Assembly (NCBI GenBank): GCA_949358305.1
Contig: OX442320.1
Location: forward strand, 5,782,259-5,846,258
Direction: 5' to 3'
Origin: Strigamia acuminata
Taxonomy: Eukaryota > Arthropoda > Chilopoda > Geophilomorpha > Linotaeniidae
Length of the DNA: 64,000 bases
Position 1 is the first letter of the stretch. Each line of letters begins with the position of its first letter. The position numbers and the translations under genes are program-made. Below the pieces are notes generated by a model. It made no database searches. It was not told the origin of the DNA and saw only the letters and a program-made list of their open reading frames with translations. This document shows positions 23,458 through 34,624 of this stretch, piece after piece.

Positions 23458-24194
23458 TTATTTATTTGGTTTTGTTTTCGTGCCTAAAATGTCAGCTATT
23501 TCGAAGTTAATTTGAAAATCGTTTTCTTTTTCCTTCTCCTTTTCTGCCTCCATAATATTTGCCACTTTGATGTCAATTGTGGGCGATTCTTCGAGCTAAA
23601 ATTAAGTTAAATCGTTAAAGCTGGCATTTTTAAGCGCTTTTTGAATTTGAAATATACTTTCGCTTCGTTTTCTTTTATTTCAGGTTTCGGCACCGATCCG
23701 GGTAACGCCATCGTCGAAGCAACGGCTTGGAAAATATCTTCGTTATAGTTTTCGTTCGTTCCTAGTTCACGATATTTGTCGATAAATTTTTGTGAGATCG
23801 ACGTTGTTCGCTCGTTGGTCATATCTAGCGTTGCATTTGGATACGTTTTGTAAAATTTCCTGTTTTAAAGAGGTAAATTGTTCAAAAAAGATTGTTGTTT
23901 TATGGTAATTAAATATTTATACGCTCTGATTATGTCTTCTTTGTAAAATATATCGCGAATTTCTTTAATTATCGGCGGCCGATCGTGATATGGTTCGAAT
24001 TTGGGTGGAAATGCTTTCCAAACCTCGTACCAAATCGGTTTGTTCTCATCTTTTAGTGCCCCGGAACGAAGCAGGCCGCTCACTCTATAAATAAAAATAA
24101 AATCAATAAACAATTCATTACAGATAATAAAAATAAAAGCAAAAGTAAACCTCGAGAAAATTGTCCCAATTTTTTCCGTTCTACTCCCCGCCAT
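23458..24194 (-). CDS. MRPS23: mitochondrial small ribosomal subunit protein mS23 (MRPS23), 4 exons
   Basis: A structural protein of the mitochondrial 28S ribosomal subunit. Minus-strand exons are 24194-24151, 24084-23923, 23859-23658 and 23595-23458, giving 181 residues against 190 in human. It opens MAGSRTEKIGTIFSR followed by VSGLLRSGALK, PIWYEVWKAFPPKFEP, RDIFYKEDIIRAKFYKTYPN and SQKFIDKYRELG, the conserved core of the family. The last exon (LEESPTIDIKVA onward, Glu/Lys-rich) is inferred from a GTATAT donor and a TTTAG acceptor in phase. Without it the protein would end 12 residues after the junction. It converges on HFM1 with only 34 bases between stops. Confidence 0.93.
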
Positions 24195-24415
24195 GATGGA
24201 AACGACATCGATAAAAAAAATCGATAAACTTCGATAAATTTAACAAATAAATAATGTTACAAGTTTTATTAAAATTTATTTTTAACGACATAATAAAAAT
24301 AAAAACCTTTATTTCTTTTTATTAATTTATATAATCTTTCTCGATCATAAACGCACGGAGAGTCGTGTCGTGTGAAAACAGTGAACTACAATCAAAATCA
24401 TTCAAAAATCAGAAA
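24195..24415. promoter_or_regulatory. divergent promoter MRPS23 / INO80B with DRE-like words
   Basis: The 221-base gap between the two starts contains two close copies of ATCGATAA (about 24205-24230), resembling the DREF element TATCGATA known from arthropod housekeeping promoters. No CTCF-like word is seen here. The factor assignment is inference. Confidence 0.4.
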
Positions 24416-25792
24416 ATGGGTAAGCGAAGCAAAGACACCAGCACTGAAGAAGAAGTGAGCGTTGGTACGTTTTATATTAGCACTCTCCGTTCATTTTTAA
24501 CGTTTAATCGATCATTTCAGATGCCAGTGCGAATTCCCCGCACAAGAAACACAAAAAACACAAGCACAAGAAACACAAACGGCAGAAACGAGAACGGGAA
24601 CCTGAAATCGACGTCGATTCGGGCGATGGAAACGACCCGCAACAACAAGCGAACAAACCGCTCAAATTGAAAATAAAAATCGGCGGAAAAAACATTAGTC
24701 AAGAAAAAAAACCGTGGCCGCCAACCGACAGCACGTAATTCGATCGAACCGTTTTAATTTTGTAAAATACGAAAATATTAACGAAATTTAATGACACAGG
24801 GTTGCCAAAGTGATCCCCGAATCTGCCAGCGATGATGATTTACACATCGAAGGTAAATAATTTAAAAAAAACAATAATTTTTATTTTTATTTTTAATTTA
24901 TTTTAGTCGGTGAAGATGGGCCTATTGCTACGCCCGCTTTGGCGCCATCTGTCGACACCGACATCAGCGACGAGGATGCTTGGCTCGAAGCTTTGGAGTC
25001 GGGAAAATTAGACGAGTACGATGAATTAAAACGAATGAAAGATCCCGCTTTGATGACAGCTCGACAAGTAAATTGATTTGAAAGGTTTAGATGCAATAAA
25101 TAGTTGATTTTCCATGCTAGAGAGCGCTTTTAGAGAATAAAACTCAACGGGATGGATCGATACCTGAGCTGCAAATGCTACCGTCGGGTATTTCACTTAA
25201 ATTTTATAATTTAATCGATTGTTTTATTTAATTTCTTGATTTTTTTTTTTTAGGATACAAAGAAAAAGAAATGACGGAGGAAATGTTGCAGAAAAGAGCT
25301 CTGAGAGCGAAAAAGCGACGACAACAAGCGCACGAGAAAAGGGAAAAAGATAAAGTATAAAAAAAATTAATAAACAATAATAAATTCGGAAAATTTTTAA
25401 TTGATTTTATTTTATAGAAATTAACCATCGATCGGTTGTTGAAAAAACAAGACACTAAGACGAAAAACAGCAGGTCGAAATCGTCGAAGAAAAGCGACGT
25501 TCCGAAGATAACTTATCTGAATAATTTCGACACGATCACGATCTCGTTTCCGAGCGGAATTGACTTTCCGCTTAACCAACAGGGCCCCGCAGTGTATTTA
25601 TTTGTTCGATGATAAGATCTGGATTTGTTTTTTAAATTATTATTTGTTTGTTTTTTTTATTACAGAATTCCTGCGAAGAAAACGTGTGGCATTGACGGGT
25701 GTAAAAACAGCAAAAAATACTCGTGTTCTCGGACCGGTGTTGCATTATGCAGTTTGCAGTGCTACAATAAGAATTTATTGAAGTTAAAATAA
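24416..25792 (+). CDS. INO80B: INO80 chromatin-remodelling complex subunit B (INO80B/Ies2), 8 exons
   Basis: A nuclear subunit of the INO80 remodeller. Exons: 24416-24464, 24521-24734, 24800-24852, 24907-25067, 25121-25187, 25254-25354, 25418-25593 and 25666-25792; 315 residues against 356 in human. Family features in order: a Lys/His-rich tract (HKKHKKHKHKKHK), LKLKIKIGG, DAWLEALESGKLDEYDELKR, LMTARQRALLENK, the PAPA-1 block MTEEMLQKRALRAKKRRQQ, then a zf-HIT finger CGIDGCKNSKKYSCSRTGVA followed by LCSLQCYNKNL. The exon 7 donor (AGT, then GTATTT) is the only one giving the correct phase into the HIT finger. Confidence 0.95.
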
Positions 25793-25869
25793 ATTGTGCT
25801 TTTAATACTGTATGTAAATAGAACAATATATTAATCGGTTTTCAGTGATTAAAACGAATTTGTTTATAG

Positions 25870-26290
25870 TTTTTGGTATGTTTCTGTGCTTGAGATGGCG
25901 TCGGCGCTTTTAGTAAAATATTGCGAGTAATTCTATACAAATTTATTGCTAAGATTTTCGTGTGTACTAATACGAGTGCATTAAAAATAAACGGATTTAT
26001 ATAAATAACTCATTTTTTATAGTTACAAATTTAATTTTTATTCAAATTACCGGGTTGCCATCTAGCGGATTTTGTTTGAATTCTGCTAGTTCTTAGGAAT
26101 AGCCAGAGATGGCGTCAGCATATTCTGCACAATATTTACTGCGATTCAAAACGAATTTATTTCTTATTTTTGATAAGTATTAATATTAGCGCAAGGAAAA
26201 GAAAAATATTCGTTGCTATAGGTCTAATTATTATTTGAGCTGTTATTTGATTCGAATTTACTGGGTGTGCCATCTATTGTGAGTGTGGCG
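25870..26290. repeat. further copies of the 225-bp dispersed repeat
   Basis: Two to three diverged copies. TTGCCATCTAGCGGATT occurs at about 26053, GTGCCATCTATTGTGAG at about 26268, and AGATGGCGTC words at about 25893 and 26108. They follow INO80B directly. Confidence 0.8.
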
Positions 26291-26314
26291 ACGTTAACCG
26301 GAAATTGCGTATAC

Positions 26315-26835
26315 TCATTAAATATTCATCGCGATTTGAAAAAACGAGAAAGCAGCTTTTCCGACATATATTTTACGGTATCTACCTCATTAAATATTCA
26401 TCGAGATTTGAAATAACTCTGAACGAGAAAGCAGCTTTTTCCGCACATATTCTACGGTATGTACCTAATTAATTATGCATCAATTTTTCATGGCAACTTT
26501 GAACAAAGAGTATGCTTGATTAGGAACGATAGCGGCATTGTTCGGCCATTTTATTTTTCCACAATTGCAACGAGATTCAAGCGTATTTTAGTAATAATTG
26601 GTAAGCTTTTTATTCATTTAAACAAATTTAGTATAATTTTAGTTTAATCATGGACTATTAGTCATTGTTTTTATGAAACATTTGTCCGCTCATTTATCGC
26701 TGTCATTATTTACGCATTATTATCAGTATATTTTTATTTAGGCCTACATTTTTTTTCTGTCTCCAGATTTAGGCCTACATTTTTTTCTTTGGTTTACAGA
26801 TTTAGGCCTACATTTTTTTTCTACGACAAACGACA
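26315..26835. repeat. local duplications in non-coding DNA
   Basis: An 85-bp segment (GAGAAAGCAGCTTTTCCG and the following TACGGTATCTACC) is duplicated at about 26340-26385 and 26425-26465. From about 26740 to 26830 a TTTAGGCCTACATTTTTTTT word occurs three times. No gene recognised. Confidence 0.7.
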
Positions 26836-27297
26836 ATGAATTATGAACATAAATGCTGCTCGCACACGTACTGTAAGTATAATATTTTTACAGGCTTTTG
26901 CTATCATTTTATTTTATTTTATCGAAACTTTGCAACTTATTTATTTGTTAAATTTTCTCATTTTATTTAATTTCACGTGTCAGAGTTTGCATTTTTAAGA
27001 GTAAACTGCTGCCATTTTGTTTGAACAAGACGTCGTGCACCAGTTGAGGCAGGAAAATAAACAGGCCGCGACAAGATTCTTAAAATTTTATATTTCTTGT
27101 AATTTTATTCGATAATTTTTCGTATTTCATTGTAAGCTGATATTTTTTTTGTGCATTGGCCCGTTATGTTTAATTTATTTGGGCATTTGTGTTTGTGCTG
27201 ATTTTTCGTTTTGTGTTTTTATTCTTATTTCAGATTCAGGGACAATACACCACGGAAGGACAAGGACAAGGCTGAAGACATCAAGAAGACTAAAGGT

Positions 27298-27435
27298 AAT
27301 CTTATTTTCCAGGGCCTAGGATTGGGCCCCTAGGTCCTGGCCCTTCAAACATGCAGGCACTGTGGCTTAACTGGGTTTTCCGGGTCATGAGTGATAGCTG
27401 TCCTTTTTCAGCTTAAACCTGGGAAAAAGCTTTTT
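27298..27435. other. two hairpin-forming segments in a putative intron
   Basis: 27313-27347 begins AGGGCC, ends GGCCCT and has an inner CCTAGG/CCTAGG pairing. 27376-27427 can pair TTTTCC with GGGAAAA and AGCTG with CAGCT. Two adjacent hairpins in an intron recall a snoRNA, but I see no convincing box H and ACA or C and D pairs. Low confidence. Confidence 0.2.
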
Positions 27436-27597
27436 TGGGTGTCTTTTTTTATGAAAAAATTTGTGGCGCATTTTACTTAACGTAAGAATATTGTTTTTTT
27501 AAAAAAACATTTAAGTTTGTGTTTAGTGTTTAAAATTTTTAATTTTATTTCCGAAATTTGAGTTACACATTACAATTTTAATTTTTAAAGTGCAATA

Positions 27598-27761
27598 TTA
27601 CTTGTCTCGTGGTTTTATTCGCTTCTGTACGTCGCCATTCGTCCGCGTATTCTAAAGAGAAAAAAAATTCGTTTTAATATAAAGTAGAGCCTACATAAAC
27701 AAATTAAATCTACTTACCTTTGCTAGTTTTTGTTTTGGCCAGTTGTGTTGGAAATGTGTGC
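27598..27761 (-). CDS. possible last two exons of an unknown minus-strand gene
   Basis: On the minus strand TTTTCTTTAG precedes a 44-base exon (27761-27718) ending at a GTAAGTAG donor. TCTCTTTAG then precedes an exon from 27651 that stays open into a TAA at 27600-27598. The joined frame reads THFQHNWPKQKLAKNTR and a basic tail ending IKPRDK. An AATAAA overlaps the coding end. Splice signals are good but I recognise no family and found no upstream exon. Confidence 0.3.
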
Positions 27762-28083
27762 CTAAAGAAAATTAAAATAGAATAAAAAGTGCCTGCATTA
27801 AGTGTGTGCTATTTCATAGAAATTTATATTTGATACTTTTTCTTTCAGGTAGAAGTTATCAGCTATCAACTCGCTTCGGCTCCTAGGTGCTTGTAATGGT
27901 TACGAGGAGCCGCCGCTAGGGCGTTGTAGTATTACATGCAATGCTCACGAATCACTCGCTTCCGTTGCTGGGACACGTGATAAGCTACGCCAATAGGATT
28001 GTGAATCGTGGCGTCACATGTCACGTTACATCATCTCATATGGAAATTAGGTGACACGTGACAACTGATGACATCTAACAACA

Positions 28084-29965
28084 GTCGTCGAGAGTGAGTG
28101 GTTTCTCAGAGTTTTCACATTTCTTTTTAGTTAATTTTATTTTTTGTTTCTCGAGTTTATTTTACATTTACTATTTACTAGGATTTATTGCGTGTTTTAT
28201 TTAGGCGTAATGTGATAAATTTCATTGAATGTTTAGGTTTAGCGTGTAGTTTTTAACTTTGAAAAGATTCGTCGTTTTAGGTTTTAGTGAGGCTTATACT
28301 TAATGCATTTAAATTATTAGTCGTAAGTTATACGCCATTTTAGTTTTCAGTTAGTTGGTTAAGTTTTTTATGCCGTTTTTGATATCGCCATTAATGCTTT
28401 TCTTTGTCAGTCCGCGATTGTTGCTTTTCTTTGTCGAGTCCGCCATTGTTGCTTTTCATTGTCGAGTCCTCCATTGTTGCTTTTCTTTGTCGAGTCCGCC
28501 ATTGTTGCATTTCATTGTCGAGTCCTCCATTATTGCTGCTATGTTTTTTCCAGTCTTCCATTCTGTCGCGAGTCCGCCATTATAAATGCTTTTTTAAATT
28601 CCTTTTTCACTTTAGGAATACGAAGACCGAAAATTGAAACGTAGAATGACATCACGAGTAAGTGGTTTCTCAAATTTCTGTATTTCTTTTAGTTAATTGT
28701 ATGCTTTTTTTGTTTACTGCATTTATTTTATTTATTGTTTCTTTCGTCTTAATTTGGTAGTTAAATTGAACATTTAGGTTTAGCAGTCTTTTCTTTTTTC
28801 TTTATCAAGTCCGCCATTAATGCTGTTTTTTTTCATTCTAGGAAGACCGGAAATTGTAGCGGGACAACGACGACTTCAAACAGGATTGTCCTTCCAGTCC
28901 TCGCAATTTTTTTCTAATTTTTTTCTAATTGTTTAATTTTGTTTTATTGATTTTTTTGTATTTTTTTTTGTATTTTTAAGTGCTATTTTTGCATTATGTA
29001 AATGTTTTTTAAGTGGCGCCACCGTTCAAGTATGCAAATTAGGACACCTTGACTTCATGCGGTGAATATTTCATTAGTCATTCGACCACTGAGGCAGTCG
29101 CATCACAGTAAGTTCTTTTTGAATTTATTTTTATTTTTATTGTTAATCCTTGTTCATTTAGTTTGTAGTCCAGAGTCTTTTATTAGGAAGTTATATTTCG
29201 TTTATTTGAATGAATTTAACATTTAGGTTTAGGCTTATGCGTGAAATGTTAGTTAGAACTTGGCGAATATTGCTTTTCTTTCGCGAGTCGGCCATTATTA
29301 ACGCTTTTCTTTCGCGAGTCGGCCATTATTAACGCTTTTCTTTCGCGAGTCGGCCATTATTAACGCTTTTCTTTCGCGAGTCGGCCATTATTAACGCTTT
29401 TCTTTCGCGAGTCGGCCATTACTAACGCTTTTCTTTCGCGAGTCGGCCATTACTAACGCTTTTCTTTCGCGAGTCGGCCATTACTAACGCTTTTCTTTCG
29501 CGAGTCGGCCATTACTAACGCTTTTCTTTCGCGAGTCGGCCATTACTAACGCTTTTCTTTCGCGAGTCGGCCATTACTAACGCTTTTCTTTCGCGAGTCG
29601 GCCATTACTAACGCTTTTCTTTCGCGAGTCGGCCATTACTAACGCTTTTCTTTCGCGAGTCGGCCATTACTAACGCTTTTCTTTCGCGAGTCGGCCATTA
29701 CTAACGCTTTTCTTTCGCGAGTCGGCCATTACTAACGCTTTTCTTTCGCGAGTCGGCCATTACTAACGCTTTTCTTTCGCGAGTCGGCCATTACTAACGC
29801 TTTTCTTTCGCGAGTCGGCCATTACTAACGCTTTTCTTTCGCGAGTCGGCCATTACTAACGCTTTTCTTTCGCGAGTCGGCCATTATTAACGTTTTTCTT
29901 TCGCGAGTCCGCCATTACTAACGCTTTTTTAATTTTTTTTTCAAATTCTTTTTCACTTTAGGAAT
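28084..29965 (+). repeat. tandemly repeated exon-intron module
   Basis: Three related modules follow each other. Each has a GTRAGT-type junction followed by TGGTTTCTC or similar (28103, 28662; weaker at 29108), an AACATTTAGGTTTAG word (28230, 28768, 29220), copies of a TTTTCTTT..GAGTC..GCCATT word (28400-28520, 28795, 29270-29930) and a closing TTTCACTTTAGGAATACGAA or shorter equivalent (28610, 28835, 29953). The modules differ mainly in how far the satellite expanded. Confidence 0.55.
29268..29935. repeat. 31-bp satellite, about 21 copies
   Basis: The unit is CGCTTTTCTTTCGCGAGTCG followed by GCCATTACTAA, repeated without spacers. The first copies and the last read GCCATTATTAA. A diverged ancestor (CTTTTCTTTGTCGAGTCC then GCCATTGTTG) is seen at 28395-28530 and 28795. 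It is not a CRISPR: units are contiguous. Confidence 0.95.
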
Positions 29966-30344
29966 ACGAAAATTTAAACTCGGCAACGACGACTTCGAAA
30001 AGGATTGTCCCGCCCTACGACTACTTCAAATAGAATTGTCCTGCGATAGTGAATTTTTCTAATTTAATTTTGATTTATCATTTCATGTATATTGATTATT
30101 TTTATAGTGTATTGTGAAAAATATTCACAAAGTCCCATTGTGTAAATATTTTCTAAGTGTCGTTTTTACATTAAGTCCAATAATTCATTTTGTAAATTGA
30201 GCATTGAATAAAGTATTTTAATAGCATTCTTTTATTTCTTATAAAACAATTATTTCCAATCTTCCACCTACATCGCAAATTTTTCAAAAAAGACTTAGCT
30301 GCTTTTATATATATAAAGGAATAATTCACGTGGGAGATGTTTTT

Positions 30345-31110
30345 GGAGGAAAAGAGAAAGGGAAAATGGAGGAAAAGAGAAAGGGAAAATGGAGGAAAAG
30401 AGAAAGGGAAAATGGAGGAAAAGAGAAAGGGAAAATGGAGGAAAAGAGAAAGGGAAAATGGAGGAAAAGAGAAAGGGAAAATGGAGGAAAAGAGAAAGGG
30501 AAAATGGAGGAAAAGAGAAAGGGAAAATGGAGGAAAAGAGAAAGGGAAAATGGAGGAAAAGAGAAAGGGAAAATGGAGGAAAAGAGAAAGGGAAAATGGA
30601 GGAAAAGAGAAAGGGAAAATGGAGGAAAAGAGAAAGGGAAAATGGAGGAAAAGAGAAAGGGAAAATGGAGGAAAAGAGAAAGGGAAAATGGAGGAAAAGA
30701 GAAAGGGAAAATGGAGGAAAAGAGAAAGGGAAAATGGAGGAAAAGAGAAAGGGAAAATGGAGGAAAAGAGAAAGGGAAAATGGAGGAAAAGAGAAAAGGA
30801 AAATGGAGGAAAAGAGAAAGGGAAAATGGAGGAAAAGAGAAAGGGAAAATGGAGGAAAAGAGAAAGGGAAAATGGAGGAAAAGAGAAAGGGAAAATGGAG
30901 GAAAAGAGAAAGGGAAAATGGAGGAAAAGAGAAAGGGAAAATGGAGGAAAAGAGAAAGGGAAAATGGAGGAAAAGAGAAAGGGAAAATGGAGGAAAAGAG
31001 AAAGGGAAAATGGAGGAAAAGAGAAAGGGAAAATGGAGGAAAAGAGAAAGGGAAAATGGAGGAAAAGAGAAAGGGAAAATGGAGGAAAAGGGAAAATGGA
31101 GGAAAATGGA
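30345..31110. repeat. 23-bp purine satellite, about 32 copies
   Basis: The unit GAGGAAAAGAGAAAGGGAAA followed by ATG is repeated almost without change (one A-for-G variant near 30796, degenerate at the 3' end). The plus strand is pure purine apart from one T per unit. Because 23 is not a multiple of three and the unit lacks stops, all three forward frames and one reverse frame stay open for 800-1000 bases; none is a credible gene. Confidence 0.97.
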
Positions 31111-32049
31111 AAAGAGAAGAGAAGAGAAAGGGAGAAGAGTAGAGAAGGAAAGAAAAAGGGAGAAGAATAGAAAAGGAAAGAGAAAAGATACGATTATAAC
31201 AAATAAATTATGTGCAATTACAACAAATAAATTATGTGCAATTACAACAAATAAATCATGAATGTGAAATTTCTTTATTTCCGACGAAGTAGCTCTCACG
31301 TATATAAAATCCGCATTCCGCTTTGTTTTGTAAGTACAATATCCTAGAGAAACAAAAATAGAAAAAAAAAATCAATAAATTCAATATTAAAGAAAATATC
31401 CTTATTTCAAACTTAGAGAAATTAAAAATATGAATAAACACCCAAACAAATATTCGAAAATATCCACGAAATTAGTTAAAGCATACGGAAGGTATTTGAA
31501 TTTTAAATATTTAATGAACTTGAATGAAAATTTATTACGTTTAAAAAGAAAAAATTCAAATTGTAGTAAAGTAACTCAATGAAAATGCAAATTTCAAAAA
31601 TACATCGTCTCGGACATGGCCGCCGCCGCCGCCGCCGCCGCCGCCATTGTAATTCAAACAAAGAAAATTACGTCGTACAATAAAAATCAAATTTGCCACT
31701 TACAATATCAATTTGCCGCTTTCAAAACATCTTGCCTTCTCTTGACGACTGTAGTTTATCCTAAAACTAAATAAAGATATCCCGAATCGCCGAAAAAATT
31801 AAAACACTCAAAGGAAAATGGCGGTCAACTTCCCTCCGTCTTCTTCGCTCGATTCCGAAATCTCAAATGAAAAAAAAAACTTCAAACCTCCCGTGAGCCT
31901 CGACGCATTTGATGACGTCATATAAAATCTCAGTACTGCAGTGGTGCGATGTTGCTGGCGTCATCACTATTTCAAACAATATTAGGCTCTAAAATTATTT
32001 ACGTCAATTTTCTATAATTCACAAAGAAATTTGATTTGTTAGCATCAAT
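31111..32049. other. AT-rich DNA with a GCC run, no clear gene
   Basis: Contains three copies of AATTATGTGCAATTACAACA (31200-31258), a perfect GCC triplet run (about 31619-31648) and a 35-residue ORF (ATG at 31818) just before a TGACGTCATATAAA word (about 31913). None can be assigned. The GCC run could encode poly-Ala on either strand but no surrounding exon is evident. Confidence 0.4.
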
Positions 32050-32215
32050 CGGTTTATTATTAATGCGCTAATATTAGTACATATCAAACCTAAGATTTAA
32101 ATTCGTTTTGAATCGTAGTCGATATTGTGCAGAATAAGCTAGCGCCATCTCGTGCTATTCCTACGAACTTTTAAAGTTCAGACGAAATCCGCTAGATGGC
32201 ATAGTCTGCCATGTA
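32050..32215 (-). repeat. inverted copy of the 225-bp dispersed repeat
   Basis: Reads on the minus strand as in the 17600-18375 array: GCCATCTAGCGGATTTCGTC, the AGATGGCGCT word and TACTAATATTAGCGCAT. It lies upstream of the first PGAM5-like gene. Confidence 0.85.
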
Positions 32216-32227
32216 ATTTACGCCATC

Positions 32228-32429
32228 TTACTTTTGCTCCTTCGTAGCTTCTTCATGTTCTTCCAATTTAAGCTGAAATAAAAATTGACAATTAATATTT
32301 AACACCCCTTTGTCACAAACTAAAAAAAAATGTGTTAAAATTCAATTTCAGTCCAAGAAAGAGGTGAAATTAAAAATGCAGAAACCTTTCAATTCCTCCA
32401 AACAATTCCTCACGTGATGCACTCGTCAT
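32228..32429 (-). CDS. possible very short minus-strand gene
   Basis: Minus strand: an ATG at 32429 opens MTSASREELFGGIE up to a GTTTCT donor near 32384, and TTATTTCAG at 32273 precedes a second segment that is open to a TAA at 32228 in one frame (LKLEEHEEATKEQK) and beyond it in another. The pieces do not join cleanly in the first frame and no family is recognised. It would be divergent to the first PGAM5-like gene with 76 bases between starts. Confidence 0.2.
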
Positions 32430-32505
32430 TATTGTTTTAAAAAAATCCAAATTCCATCATTTTTGTATTTCATATTAAATTTTACTTTATCATTAATTTC
32501 ATAAT

Positions 32506-34624
32506 ATGACCAGCCAAATTTCCAGCATACTTCTGATCAACGGTTTGGCACTTGTGGGAGGTGCCATCACCGTCACAGCCTACAAAATCAACAAGAACAC
32601 GTGCTACGCCGCCCCCAGTTGTGATTTTTCCGTTCCTGCGACGGGAATTAAGTGGGAAAACAACTGGGACGGGTAAAATATTTAAGCTTCAGTCACAAAC
32701 ACGAGTTATTCTACCATAAAACAATTAATTTTCTAGCCGAGAACCCAAACGCCAGCAGAGATCTGCATCAGCAAGTGGCGACTGTGCCGATCCATTACCC
32801 GTAGCGAGGAGAAACATCTTTCTGATTCGACATGGCGATTATAACTTACACGGAGGACAAGGCAATTTGACCGGCTTAGGAGTAATGCAGGCGGAGTTAA
32901 CCGGGAAAAAATTATGCGAAATGGGATACAAATACGACACGCTGGTCCATTCAACCATGCGAAGGGCCGTTGAAACGGGCAGCATCATCAATAAGTACAT
33001 CCCGCACACACCCGTTTCGTCAACACCTTTGCTTAGCGAGGGATTCCCGGTTCAAACTGAACCTCCAACAGGGCATTCACCGGGGGAAGAGGTATTCTCG
33101 AGCAGGGGCAGATCCAGAAAACATCAGCCATTTTTGAATTTTGATTCAAAAAATGAATTTTTGATTCAAAAAATGAATTTTTGATTCAAAAAATGAATTT
33201 TTGATTCAAAAAATGAATTTTTGATTCAAAAAATGAATTTTTGATTCAAAAAATGAATTTTTGATTCAAAAAATGAATTTTTGATTCAAAAAATGAATTT
33301 TTGATTCAAAAAATGAATTTTTGATTCAAAAAATGAATTTTTGATTCAAAAAATGAATTTTTGATTCAAAAAATGAATTTTTGATTCAAAAAATGAATTT
33401 TTGATTCAAAAAATGAATTTTTGGTCACTCCTGGATCCGTTCCTGACATCCAGCGGTCCTCCAAAGTACAAAGGAAAAACTATAAAGTGTTTTGTTTTAG
33501 CAACAAAGATGTGATGGTGTTCGGATAGAAAAGGCATTTCGTCAGTATTTCCATAGAGCTGATCCACTTAAGGAGAAAGATTCCTTTGAGATTGTGGTTT
33601 GCCATGCCAATGTGATCCGATATTTCGTCTGCAGGTAATGGTTTCAAAGCTGCATTTACCTATATAAGCTAAACACATTACAGCAGTGCCAAATGACTTG
33701 GAGTTAATCCCACCATGGCTAAATTCACGTACCCACGAGCCTAGGGGGCCCACGGAGGATGAAAAGCAACCTTTTTTTGGGTTTTGGAGATTCAGAATCT
33801 TAGCTATACGACTCTGCTAAAGGGTCCATCAACCCAACTTGCACATAGACCAGAGCTGGACTGAGAACAAATTTAGTACTGGGAAATCTGAATAGGTCAG
33901 GCCACGATGTATGAAAAACAATTTCACAACGTCACGAGCCACCAGGAAATTCCCACTGAGTCAGTCCACCACTGACACAGACCCTTGATTTCTTGCTACG
34001 CTACTGGCTAAATCTGATAGTGAATTGTTTGTAGTGGCGGAACTACTGGATACATAACCCAGACATCTAAGGGGCCCAGTGCTAGACTGGCCCGGCGGGC
34101 TACTGGGAATCTCCGGTGGCCTGTGGCAGAGATCTGCATTGGCCTAAAATCCTTACCCGTTACCCGTCCGTTACCGTCTCCAAAAAAAATTCTCTACCCT
34201 ACCCTACCCGTACCGTTCCTGAACGCAATCACGTGTGGCTGTGGTTTGTGGCGGGCCCGCCGTGGACCGTCCTGGCCCACTGGAGCCTGTCCCTGTGGCC
34301 CGACCAATCCAGATTTCCCGGTACTAAATTTCTACCCAGTCCAGCCCTGATTGTTCGGATCTACAGTATATTAGACGGACCGGACAGTGCTCATACAAAT
34401 TCCCTGTCCCGTGCGGTCAGCCCTTTAGTCCGGGCTACACTGTAATGTTTGAGTGGTAATGTTGATTTTCTTTCAGAGCAATGCAATTTCCACCAGAAGC
34501 GTGGCTGCGATTTGACTTGGACAATTGCAGCATTACCTGGCTCGTCATTCATCCCAACGGACGTGTTGAAATGAAACGTTACGGAGATTCCGGTCATTTA
34601 CCTCACCCAATACTTACTTCGTGA
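32506..34624 (+). CDS. PGAM5: PGAM5-like protein phosphatase, array copy a (4 exons)
   Basis: Histidine-phosphatase-fold protein of the PGAM5 type; human PGAM5 is a membrane-anchored mitochondrial Ser/Thr phosphatase. Exons: 32506-32672, 32737-33091, 33501-33634 and 34477-34624; 267 residues. Visible: N-terminal hydrophobic segment ([19 protein letters not shown]), multimerisation motif WENNWDG, catalytic RHG in [21 protein letters not shown], an acidic SEGFP, second catalytic His in [13 protein letters not shown], and the C-terminal block [20 protein letters not shown]. All catalytic residues are kept, so it is probably active. Intron 2 holds a 20-bp satellite and intron 3 (842 bases) dispersed repeats. 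Confidence 0.95.
33138..33424. repeat. 20-bp satellite in intron 2 of PGAM5-like copy a
   Basis: About 14 perfect tandem copies of AAAAAATGAATTTTTGATTC. Each unit is nearly self-complementary. Non-coding. Confidence 0.95.
33840..34440. repeat. dispersed repeat fragments in intron 3 of PGAM5-like copy a
   Basis: The word GAGCTGGACTGAGAACAAAT near 33845 and its inverse (ATTTCTACCCAGTCCAGCCC near 34327) mark two opposite-strand copies of the same dispersed family. A third copy lies at 39240-39365 in copy c. They contain no ORF and look like short non-autonomous repeats. Confidence 0.6.

Larger units (their letters stand above)
26836..30215 (+). ncRNA. candidate spliced transcript of unknown type (possibly non-coding)
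   Basis: I do not recognise a gene, but several segments look like exons. 26836-26873 opens with an ATG and ends at a GTAAGT donor. 27235-27295 lies between TTATTTCAG and GTAATC. Segments near 28619-28661 (ends GTAAGT), 28842-28930 and 29963-30215 follow TTTCACTTTAG or TTCATTCTAG acceptors. The final one ends near an AATAAA (about 30207). No conserved protein results in any frame; downstream exons contain in-frame stops and share the word ACGACGACTTCAAACAGGAT. A long non-coding RNA or a decayed gene both fit. Confidence 0.25.

Noticed and set aside
27298-27435. snoRNA or spliceosomal RNA
   Set aside because: Hairpins are present but no convincing box C/D or H/ACA elements, Sm site or match to U1-U12 RNAs that I could recognise; kept only as a low-confidence structured segment.
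29268-29935. CRISPR-like array
   Set aside because: The 31-bp units are contiguous with no unique spacers, and the DNA is eukaryotic.
30295-31299. 270-334 residue ORFs on both strands over the purine satellite
   Set aside because: They exist only because the 23-bp unit lacks stops in those frames.
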